Part shown: one piece after another, positions 16,964 to 23,666 of the stretch
Layout: each line of letters starts with the position of its first letter
How positions within the stretch are numbered: position 1 is the first letter of the stretch
Source: Nonomuraea cypriaca
GTDB lineage: Bacteria > Actinomycetota > Actinomycetes > Streptosporangiales > Streptosporangiaceae
DNA length: 64,000 nt
Reading direction: 5' to 3'
Assembly: GCF_015645445.1 (NCBI RefSeq)
Contig: NZ_JADOGI010000003.1
Location: forward strand, 98,643-162,642
The notes under the pieces: model-generated
Told to the model about the DNA's origin: nothing
The model's database searches: none
What the model saw: the letters and a program-made list of their open reading frames with translations, nothing else
Translations under genes and position numbers: made by a program

Positions 16964-18051
16964 AGGGATTCCTGCGGAGACGCTCCTCCGTCCCGGCCGA
17001 GCGCGGCAACGTACGCGAGCTCATGCGCCGGTTCCTCGCCGAGGACGACGATGACGACGCGCTGGAGTGGGACGCGCTGACCACCGAGCACGGCCTGCCG
17101 CACACCTGGATCTACGACGTGTTCCAGGACACCTCGGGCCGCATGTGGGTCGGCACCTGGGGCGGCGGCCTCGCCGTACACGAGCGGGACCGCTGGCGGG
17201 TGTTCACCCGCCGGCATGGGCTGGCCAGCGACGCGGTCACCTGCGTCAGACAGGACCGGCACGGCCGCATCTGGGCCGCCACCGACGCAGGACTGAACCG
17301 CCTGGAGGGCGACCGCTTCGTCGACGCCGGGCTGACCGGCAACAGCATCCTCACCTTGTGCTTCGACCGGCAGCACCACCTCTGGGCGGGCTGCTGGCGC
17401 GCGACACACACCGGCGGCGGCCTGTACAGGTTCGACGGCACGACGTGGCGGACGTTCTCCGTCCGGGACGGCGCGCCCGGCCTGGAGATTCTGAAGGTCT
17501 TCGAGGACTCGAAGGGTCGCATCTGGGCCGGCACGTACGACCACGGCCGGGGAGCGGGCGTCGGTTGCTGGGACGGGCGGCGCTGGCGGCGCTTCACCCG
17601 CCGCGACGGGCTGATCAACGACTGCGTGTACTCGATGTTCGAGGACCCCGAGGGCCGCATGTGGTTCGGCACCCTGGGCGGCGTCTCCATCTACGACGGC
17701 ACCACCTGGCAGCGGCTGACCACACTGGACGGCCTGGTTGACGACCGCGTGTACGCGATGTCCATCGACGCCGACAAGAAGATGTGGTTCGGCACCGAGG
17801 GCGGGGTGAGCCGCTTCGACGGCACCACCTGGCAGTCGTTCACCCGCGACAGCGGCCTGGTGGAGAATCTGGTGCGCACCATCACCCAGGATCGCGACGG
17901 CACCCTGTGGTTCGGCACGTACCCCTATGCGAGGGGCAGGGGCGGCATCAGCCGCGCCCGCCGACGCCCTTCCGACCCCACCGCGCTCGCCGAGCGCGCA
18001 CTGCGTTACCTGCCGCCCCGCCCGCAGCCCCCTGGACGGCTGGAGCGCTGA
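16960..18051 (+). CDS. Free-standing seven-bladed two-component-type sensor propeller
   Basis: The 363-residue protein is built almost entirely of Reg_prop repeats. Seven consecutive units carry the hallmark Asp-x-x-Gly-x-(Ile/Met/Leu)-Trp pattern: SGRMWVGTWGGG, HGRIWAATDAG, HHLWAGCW, KGRIWAGTYD, EGRMWFGTLGG, DKKMWFGTEGG and DGTLWFGTY. This equals one complete propeller. In known proteins these units form the extracellular sensor of hybrid two-component systems. Here there is no signal peptide, membrane helix, kinase or DNA-binding domain, so it would be cytosolic and must pass its state to a partner. The coupled coiled-coil gene is the likely one. The tail after about residue 325 is Pro/Arg-rich and probably disordered. 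Confidence 0.85.
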   Translation: MKGFLRRRSSVPAERGNVRELMRRFLAEDDDDDALEWDALTTEHGLPHTWIYDVFQDTSGRMWVGTWGGGLAVHERDRWRVFTRRHGLASDAVTCVRQDRHGRIWAATDAGLNRLEGDRFVDAGLTGNSILTLCFDRQHHLWAGCWRATHTGGGLYRFDGTTWRTFSVRDGAPGLEILKVFEDSKGRIWAGTYDHGRGAGVGCWDGRRWRRFTRRDGLINDCVYSMFEDPEGRMWFGTLGGVSIYDGTTWQRLTTLDGLVDDRVYAMSIDADKKMWFGTEGGVSRFDGTTWQSFTRDSGLVENLVRTITQDRDGTLWFGTYPYARGRGGISRARRRPSDPTALAERALRYLPPRPQPPGRLER

Positions 18052-18054
18052 GGC

Positions 18055-18447
18055 GTGTCCCGCCTGTCAGGAGAACGCTCTACGATGTCGAGGACATCAG
18101 CTTCATCAAGCACGACCCCGACAGGCTCAACCTGCGAGACGATCACGCGCGCCGTTACCGGCACCGTCGACGTCGACTGTCCCGGCCGCCGGCACCTGTT
18201 CTTCTTCGTCCGCGTCAAGCCCCGCTACCAGGAATGACGTCGGCCGGAGCGAGCACCTCGCGCGGTAGACCACCAAGAGCCGCCGCAGGCACTCGATCGG
18301 GCCAACGCCGAACTGACCAAGTCGGGCGTGCCGGTCGACCTGACGCGGCTCAAGCCCGAACAGCTCGAGCCGCTCGTGGAACACCTCGACGAGTTGACCG
18401 TGGAGGTCGACGGGCCCGATCGCCAGGTGCGTGTCTTCTGCGAGTAG
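18055..18447 (+). pseudogene. Decayed hypothetical gene(s) behind the propeller operon
   Basis: Protein-like sequence continues in more than one frame without an intact ORF. One frame reads LYDVEDISFIKHDPDRLNLR near 18085-18145. A second frame reads TRAVTGTVDVDCPGRRHLFF and ends at a TGA (18235-18237). After that stop, the same frame resumes with ALDRANAELTKSGVPVDLTR and runs to a TAG at 18445-18447 with strong actinobacterial codon bias but no usable start. I interpret this as the frameshifted remains of one or two genes of the same operon; the family is not recognised. Confidence 0.5.
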
Positions 18448-18477
18448 GCGCCGTCCCGTTGGACGGACCCCCGAGAG

Positions 18478-18600
18478 GACGCTGGAACACCCTCCCGAAG
18501 CCGCGAGTGGGAACGGCTGACCAACGCCTTCGATCGCGTCACGGGCGACGAGCCGTGACGACGGGCCCGCGATCCACGTGCGGGGGCTGGAGAAAGTCAG
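18478..18600 (+). pseudogene. Remnant of an ABC-transporter operon junction (DrrA-type start)
   Basis: The tail of an unknown ORF (REWERLTNAFDRVTGDEP, stop 18556-18558) overlaps a GTG at 18555. After one missing base this would read VTTGP-AIHVRGLEKV, the N-terminus of a DrrA-like ATPase. Bases 18571-18598 match closely the corresponding 5' coding bases of the intact drrA gene (19777-19804) and of the chimeric gene at 22843 (22856-22883). Nothing of the ATPase survives beyond this. The layout, an upstream gene overlapping the ATPase start, mirrors the intact operon at 19341-19754. Confidence 0.55.
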
Positions 18601-18936
18601 ACAAGACGCTGCAGGTGCCGCGCGCTGCCGCGTCGGGAGGCGCGCCAGGCCGGCGGATGTCCCGGCGGCGATCAGGTCTGCCGCTGTGTCGTGTCAGCAC
18701 GGCAACGGCCCGGTATCAGCGCGACCGGCGATGGTGGATGCCATGAACAGTTCAGCGATTGCGGCGCTCGTCGCCGCCGGCGCTCCCGCCGCGTCCGCGA
18801 CGGCGAAGCCGAAGATCCAACTCGCGTTGACGCAGCCTGTCATCCCCTGAGGGGGCGGCGGGCTCGCTCACGAGCAGCGGTCAGGTCGCCCGCACCCACA
18901 TGCTTACGCCCCCCGATCACACCTCAGCTATTCGGT
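18601..18936. other. Gene-poor stretch upstream of the PadR cassette
   Basis: No convincing gene. A 39-residue ORF beginning at 18730 has a hydrophobic Ala-rich middle, but no ribosome site and no recognisable family. The segment appears to be eroded sequence following the ABC remnant. Confidence 0.4.
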
Positions 18937-18984
18937 GTTGCTAAGTACCGGTAGTCAGTGTTACTTTGTACCAGTAGTTAGCAA
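18937..18984. promoter_or_regulatory. Repeat operator upstream of padR
   Basis: Two 21-base imperfect direct repeats, 18937-18957 and 18960-18980, share GT(T)-CT--GTACC-GTAGT-A. The outer ends form an inverted pair, TTGCTAA (18938-18944) and TTAGCAA (18978-18984). The stretch is markedly richer in A and T than its surroundings. It begins about 50-70 bases before the PadR start, the expected place for an autoregulatory PadR operator overlapping the promoter. Confidence 0.6.
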
Positions 18985-19008
18985 TGCTGAGTAGCTGAGG
19001 GGGTGACG

Positions 19009-19338
19009 ATGGGCAAGCAGTTGACGGAGATGCTCAAGGGAACGCTGGAGGGCATCGTCCTGGCGATCCTGTCCGGCCGGTCCGCCTACGGCTACGAGAT
19101 CACGGCGTGGCTGCGGGATCAGGGCTTCTCCGACATCGCCGAGGGCACCATTTACGCGCTGCTGGTCCGGGTCGAGCAGCGCGGCCTGGTCGACGTGGAG
19201 AAGGTCCCGTCCGAGAAGGGGCCACCGCGCAAGGTGTATTCCCTCAACGCTCAGGGACGGGCGTATCTCGAAGAGTTCTGGAGGACCTGGAGCTTCCTGG
19301 CCGAGAGGCTCGAACAGCTCCGCGAAGGAGGTAAGTAG
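19009..19338 (+). CDS. PadR-family transcriptional regulator
   Basis: The 109-residue protein is essentially one PadR winged helix: MLKGTLEGIVLAILSGRSAY, GYEITAWLRDQGF, then EGTIYALLVRVEQRGLV and the wing EKGPPRKVYSL, followed by a short dimerisation helix. PadR proteins of this size repress adjacent efflux or detoxification genes and release DNA on binding a phenolic or drug-like ligand. ATG at 19009 was preferred to GTG at 19003 because GAGGGGG lies at proper spacing. It heads a tight operon with DUF1048, DrrA-like, DrrB-like and P450 genes. Confidence 0.93.
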   Translation: MGKQLTEMLKGTLEGIVLAILSGRSAYGYEITAWLRDQGFSDIAEGTIYALLVRVEQRGLVDVEKVPSEKGPPRKVYSLNAQGRAYLEEFWRTWSFLAERLEQLREGGK

Positions 19339-19340
19339 AC

Positions 19341-19754
19341 ATGGCCACAGGGTCGAACGAGCCGAAGAGCCGCTACCTGCAGTACCTGGAGATCGTCACC
19401 GGGTCGCTGGAGGACAAGCGGCGCTACCGGCAGTACAAAGCGCGCATCAAGCGGCTTCCCGAGAACTATCGCACGGCGGTCGAAGCGCTGGAGCGGTACC
19501 TGATGCACTTCGGGCCGGCGGACGGCGCCGGCGCGATGTCGATGTATGAGGACCTGGCCGATCTGTTCGAACAGAGCGCGGCCGACGGCACCCCGATCCG
19601 CGACATCTTCGGGGAAGACCCCGTGGAGTTCGTCGAGGCGTTCATGGCCAACTACCCGATCGGACAGTACAGAGCCCGCGAGCGGAACCGCTTCACCAGC
19701 GCCGTTGAGCGCGCCGCCGGGGAAAACACCGCAAGAAAGGACAGGACAGACTGA
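19341..19754 (+). CDS. DUF1048 family protein
   Basis: The 137-residue helical protein contains the family blocks LEIVTGSLEDKRRYRQYKAR, LPENYRTAVEALERY and FGEDPVEFVEAFMANYP. DUF1048 proteins are regularly encoded between a PadR regulator and a drug-type ABC exporter, and their role is unknown. The gene starts 2 bases after padR stops and its TGA overlaps the ATG of the ATPase (TGATG), so translation is coupled. Confidence 0.88.
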   Translation: MATGSNEPKSRYLQYLEIVTGSLEDKRRYRQYKARIKRLPENYRTAVEALERYLMHFGPADGAGAMSMYEDLADLFEQSAADGTPIRDIFGEDPVEFVEAFMANYPIGQYRARERNRFTSAVERAAGENTARKDRTD

Positions 19755-20560
19755 TGACGACACAGCAAGCCCAGGCGATCCAGGTGCAAGGCCTGGAGAA
19801 GTCGTACAAGGAACTGCGGGTGCTGCGCGGCGTGGACTTCGACGTGGCGCGGGGCAGCATCTTCGCCCTGCTCGGCTCGAACGGGGCGGGCAAGACCACG
19901 GTCGTGAAGATCCTGTCCACGCTGCTCAAGGCCGACGCGGGGAGTGCCAGCGTCAACGGCTTAGACGTCGCCACGCGACCCGCGAACGTACGGGAGTCCA
20001 TCAGCCTCACCGGGCAGTTCGCCGCCGTCGACGAGATCCTCAGCGGTCGGGAGAACCTGGTGCTGGTCGCCCGGCTGCGCCACCTCAAGAATCCGGGCAC
20101 GATCGCCGACGAGCTGCTCAAGCGTTTCTCGCTGACCGACGCGGCAGCGCGGAAGGTGTCGACGTATTCCGGTGGCATGCGCCGCCGCCTCGACATCGCG
20201 ATGAGCCTCATCGGCAACCCGCCGGTCGTCTTCCTCGACGAGCCGACGACCGGGCTCGACCCCCAGGCGCGCATCGAGGTGTGGCAGGCCGTCAGGGAAC
20301 TCGCCGGCCGGGGCACGACGGTGCTGCTCACGACGCAGTATCTGGACGAGGCCGAACAACTCGCCGACCGGATCGCGATCCTGCACGAGGGCCGGATCAT
20401 CGTCAACGGCACCCTCGCCGAGCTCAAGCAGCTGCTCCCGCCCGCGAAGGTCGAATACGTCGAGAAGCAACCGACCCTGGAGGACGTCTTCCTCGCCCTC
20501 GTCGGTGCCGACGGCAAGGACGGCGACGCCGGCAATCACCGCATCTCGGCACGCAAGTAA
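19754..20560 (+). CDS. DrrA-like drug-export ABC ATPase
   Basis: The 268-residue ATPase belongs to the daunorubicin-resistance (DrrA) branch. Walker A GSNGAGKTT is at residues 41-49, the signature YSGGMRRRLDIAMSL follows, and Walker B is VVFLDEPTTGLDP. Residues 234-250 (LPPAKVEYVEKQPTLEDVFL) match the C-terminal segment of this family, in which PTLEDVFL is the usual ending. It pairs with the permease 9 bases downstream. Two truncated copies of its first codons lie at 18571 and 22856. Confidence 0.94.
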   Translation: MTTQQAQAIQVQGLEKSYKELRVLRGVDFDVARGSIFALLGSNGAGKTTVVKILSTLLKADAGSASVNGLDVATRPANVRESISLTGQFAAVDEILSGRENLVLVARLRHLKNPGTIADELLKRFSLTDAAARKVSTYSGGMRRRLDIAMSLIGNPPVVFLDEPTTGLDPQARIEVWQAVRELAGRGTTVLLTTQYLDEAEQLADRIAILHEGRIIVNGTLAELKQLLPPAKVEYVEKQPTLEDVFLALVGADGKDGDAGNHRISARK

Positions 20561-20569
20561 GGAACAACA

Positions 20570-21331
20570 ATGACCAAGCATTTCTTCGGCGACACCGCCG
20601 TCCTGCTGGGACGCTCCCTGCGCCACATCACGCGCAGCATGGACACCATCGTCACGACCGCGGTCATGCCGATCGCCATGATGCTGATGTTCGTCTACGT
20701 GTTCGGCGGCGCGATCAACACAGGGTCGGACTCGTACGTGAACTACCTGCTGCCCGGCATTCTGTTGATCACGGTCGCTTCGGGCATCGCCTACACCGCA
20801 TTCCGGCTGTTCATGGACATGAAGGGCGGCATCTTCGAGCGATTCCAGTCCATGCCGATCGCGCGGTCGTCCGTGCTGTGGGCACACGTGCTGACCTCGC
20901 TGGTCGCCAATCTGATCTCGCTCGTGGTCGTCGTGCTCGTCGCCCTGCTCATGGGCTTCCGCTCGGGGGCGGGAGTGCTCGCGTGGCTGTCGGTGGCCGG
21001 CATCCTGATCCTTTTCACGCTGGCGCTGACGTGGATCGCCGTCATCCCCGGTCTCACCGCGAAGTCCGTGGACGGCGCGAGCGCGTTCTCCTACCCGCTC
21101 ATCTTCCTGCCGTTCCTCAGCTCGGCCTTCGTGCCCACCGACACCATGCCCGGCCCGCTGCGCGTCTTCGCCGAGCACCAGCCGGTGACCTCTATCGTCA
21201 ACGCCATTCGCAACCTGTTCGCCCAGCAGCCGGTCGGCACCGACATCTGGATCGCCCTCGCCTGGTGCGTCGGCATCCTCATCGTCTCGTACGTCTTCGC
21301 CATGACCACCTACCGCCGCAAGATCTCCTAG
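20570..21331 (+). CDS. DrrB-like ABC-2 permease
   Basis: The 253-residue membrane protein of the ABC-2 transporter family has an N-terminal cytoplasmic amphipathic segment and six predicted membrane helices (about residues 27-47, 55-78, 100-125, 133-155, 165-187 and 225-245). The extracellular-side motif DMKGGIFERFQSMPIARSSV is characteristic of DrrB-type exporters. It works with the ATPase at 19754 to expel hydrophobic compounds, here perhaps the substrate or product of the adjacent P450. Confidence 0.93.
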   Translation: MTKHFFGDTAVLLGRSLRHITRSMDTIVTTAVMPIAMMLMFVYVFGGAINTGSDSYVNYLLPGILLITVASGIAYTAFRLFMDMKGGIFERFQSMPIARSSVLWAHVLTSLVANLISLVVVVLVALLMGFRSGAGVLAWLSVAGILILFTLALTWIAVIPGLTAKSVDGASAFSYPLIFLPFLSSAFVPTDTMPGPLRVFAEHQPVTSIVNAIRNLFAQQPVGTDIWIALAWCVGILIVSYVFAMTTYRRKIS

Positions 21332-21349
21332 GCCGTGAGAGGAACGACC

Positions 21350-22549
21350 ATGGAACACACCGTCACGACGATGCCGACCGCGCGTCAGCCCGGCTGTCCC
21401 TTCGACCCGCCCAAGGAGCTGATCCGGGCCCGCGAGCAGAGCCCGATCATCCGCTACCCCTTCCCCGACGGGCACCAGGGCTGGCTGATCACCGGATACG
21501 ACCTGGTCCGATCGGTGCTGGCCGACCCGCGGTTCAGCTCGCGCAAGGAGCTCATGCGCCACCATCCGACCATCGACTACGGCGACATCGAAGTGCCCCC
21601 GGCGCCGCCCGGCGAGTTCCTGCTCATGGACGAGCCCCAGCACAGCCGCTACCGCAAGCCGCTGGTGGGCAAGTTCACCGTCCGCCGGATGCGGCTGCTC
21701 ACCGAGCGCGTCGAGCAGATCACCGCCGACCATCTGGACGCGATGGAGAAGGCCGGCCCGCCGGCGGACCTGGTGACCGCGTTCGCCAAGCCCGTCCCCG
21801 CCATCGTGATCTGTGAGCTGCTTGGGGTGCCGTACGAGGACCGGGGCTCCTTCCAGGAGAACATCGACAAGTTCCTCGGCGGAGAGGTCAGCGACGAGGA
21901 GCTGATCGCGGCCTACACCGCGACCCAGACCTACCTCGCCGAGCTGGTGGCCGCCAAACGCGCCAACCCCACCGACGACCTGCTCAGCGACCTGCTCGAC
22001 AGCGACCTGACCGACGAGGAGCTGCAGGGGATGGCCCTGATCCTGCTGTCGGCCGGGTTCGACACCACCGCGAACATGCTGGCCCTGGGCACCTTCGCGC
22101 TGCTGCAGAACCCGGACCAGCTGGCCGCGCTGCGCGCCGACCCCACGCTCGCCGACCAGGCCGTGGAAGAGCTGCTGCGATATCTGAGCGTCGCCAAGCA
22201 GTTCTACAGGATCACGCTGGAGGACGTCGAGCTGGGCGGCCACACCATAACGGCCGGTACGACGCTCATCCTGTCCCTCAACACCGCCAACCGCGACCCC
22301 GAGCGCTTCACCGACCCCCACGTGCTCGACCTGCGCAGGCAGGACGGCGGCCACCTGGCCTTCAGCCACGGCATCCACCAGTGCCTGGGCCAGCAACTCG
22401 CCCGCGTCGAGATGCGCGTCGCCTTGCCCGCCCTCCTCAACCGCTTCCCCACACTGCGCCTGGCCGTACCTGCAGAAGAGGTCGCCCTGCGCCCGGAGAC
22501 CGCCGACATCTACGGCGTCAAGAGCCTCCCGGTCACCTGGAACGCGTGA
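21350..22549 (+). CDS. Cytochrome P450 (CYP105/107-like bacterial class)
   Basis: The 399-residue soluble bacterial P450 has the heme-ligand loop FSHGIHQCLGQQLAR with Cys345, the K-helix ExxR in EELLRYLS, and the I-helix AGFDTTAN supplying the acid/threonine pair. The opening CPFDPPKEL is typical of streptomycete P450s. ATG at 21350 was chosen over GTG at 21335 because GAGAGG lies just before it. No ferredoxin gene is adjacent. Being last in a PadR-controlled exporter operon, it may oxidise a xenobiotic or antibiotic before export; the substrate is unknown. Confidence 0.93.
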   Translation: MEHTVTTMPTARQPGCPFDPPKELIRAREQSPIIRYPFPDGHQGWLITGYDLVRSVLADPRFSSRKELMRHHPTIDYGDIEVPPAPPGEFLLMDEPQHSRYRKPLVGKFTVRRMRLLTERVEQITADHLDAMEKAGPPADLVTAFAKPVPAIVICELLGVPYEDRGSFQENIDKFLGGEVSDEELIAAYTATQTYLAELVAAKRANPTDDLLSDLLDSDLTDEELQGMALILLSAGFDTTANMLALGTFALLQNPDQLAALRADPTLADQAVEELLRYLSVAKQFYRITLEDVELGGHTITAGTTLILSLNTANRDPERFTDPHVLDLRRQDGGHLAFSHGIHQCLGQQLARVEMRVALPALLNRFPTLRLAVPAEEVALRPETADIYGVKSLPVTWNA

Positions 22550-22842
22550 CACGAGCCGATGACAGGCGAGGGCGCGTACGGCCCCCTCACCGCTGTGACT
22601 GACGGAACCGACGCCGGCCATGTCCGCCTTCGACGCCGGCGCGCTCGCCGGAGCACACGCCGACCTCGCCGACCTCGCCAACGCCTCCGCGAGCGGTGGC
22701 GGTGACGACGCCGGGCACGGTTGACGGAACTCCAGGAGGCGCGCTACAGAGGTGACAGACCGGCACGACATCCCCCGTGTCGGCGTCGTTGACCGCCTGC
22801 GGCGGGGAGTGACACCGCCACGGGCCAACAAGGGAGACCCCG
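22550..22842. other. Spacer after the P450 cassette
   Basis: A 293-base spacer without a supported gene. A 34-residue Ala-rich ORF from 22620 contains a short tandem repeat coding ADLADLAN but lacks a ribosome site. The last 20 bases supply the ribosome site (GGGAGA) of the following chimeric gene. Confidence 0.4.
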
Positions 22843-23460
22843 ATGACGACACAGGAGATCCACGTGCAGGGTCTTGAGAAGTCCTCCTCACCCACGCTGC
22901 GCGCGTCCGACGAGGACCGCGACCGGGTCACCGAACTGCTGCGCACCGCCGTCGCCGACGGCCGGCTCGACCCGGTCGAGTTCGACGAGCGGCTGGACGC
23001 GGCGCTGACCGCCCGCACCATCGACGCGCTGGCCCCGCTCACCAGCGATCTGATCGCGGTGCCAGGCAGCGACGGCGCACCCACGCTGCCGCTCGCCGAG
23101 CCGGCCGCCGAACTGCTCACCATCAAGGAGCGGCACGGCTCGGTGCGCCGTGACGGCCGGTGGACGCTGCCACACCGGCTCGCGCTGCGCACCGCGTGGT
23201 GCGAGGTGATGCTGGACCTGACCAGCGCGGTGCGCAGCGCGCCCGAGCTGGTCATCGAGCTGCGGGTGAACGGCGGCAACGTGGAGCTGGTCCTCGCGCC
23301 GGGCATGGTGGTGGACGCCAACGAGCTGTCGGTGCGGCACAGCACGCTGGCGATCAGCAGGGACGCGGGCGACAACACGCCAGAGACACTGCACGTCCGC
23401 TTGGCAGGCCGGATGCGGCACGGCCGGCTCGACACCCGGTGGCAGGCGCCGCGCCGGTGA
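22843..23460 (+). CDS. DUF1707 protein with a captured DrrA-type N-terminus
   Basis: Residues 1-14 (MTTQEIHVQGLEKS) are not part of the DUF1707 family. They match the start of the nearby ABC ATPase (MTTQQAQAIQVQGLEKSYKE). From about residue 17 (PTLRASDEDRDRVTELLRTA) the protein is a normal DUF1707 domain (to about residue 65, including the DEFxxR-like FDERLDAAL), then a beta-rich C-terminal region with WTLPHRLAL and LRVNGGNVELVLAPGMVVDA. DUF1707 proteins are small, often membrane-associated proteins of unknown function; this one lacks a membrane helix. The fusion implies that its own start was replaced by an ABC gene's promoter, ribosome site and first codons. Confidence 0.85.
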   Translation: MTTQEIHVQGLEKSSSPTLRASDEDRDRVTELLRTAVADGRLDPVEFDERLDAALTARTIDALAPLTSDLIAVPGSDGAPTLPLAEPAAELLTIKERHGSVRRDGRWTLPHRLALRTAWCEVMLDLTSAVRSAPELVIELRVNGGNVELVLAPGMVVDANELSVRHSTLAISRDAGDNTPETLHVRLAGRMRHGRLDTRWQAPRR

Positions 23461-23666
23461 CACGACAGGGCCCCGCCGACTCCGAATCGATGGCGTGCGG
23501 TACGACCCCGGCCGAGGCGATCGCGCCGGCGTCGAAGGCGGTGGACTTGGGGGCGCCGCCCGTCAGGCAGCCGCGGCCCGGTCGGCGTGAGTGCGGGACT
23601 GCGATGTTCATCGTGGCTTTGCCGGCCGGCCAGAGGGCATTCAACGTTGATCGATGAACTCGCCGC

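Noticed and set aside
18730..18849. 39-residue ORF with a hydrophobic Ala-rich middle
   Set aside because: No ribosome site and weak codon evidence; considered noise in an eroded region.
22620..22724. 34-residue Ala/Asp-rich ORF after the P450
   Set aside because: Built on a short tandem repeat, without ribosome site or similarity.
19961..22891. 976-codon minus-strand frame across the exporter/P450 operon
   Set aside because: It crosses four well-supported plus-strand genes and has low-complexity composition without domains.
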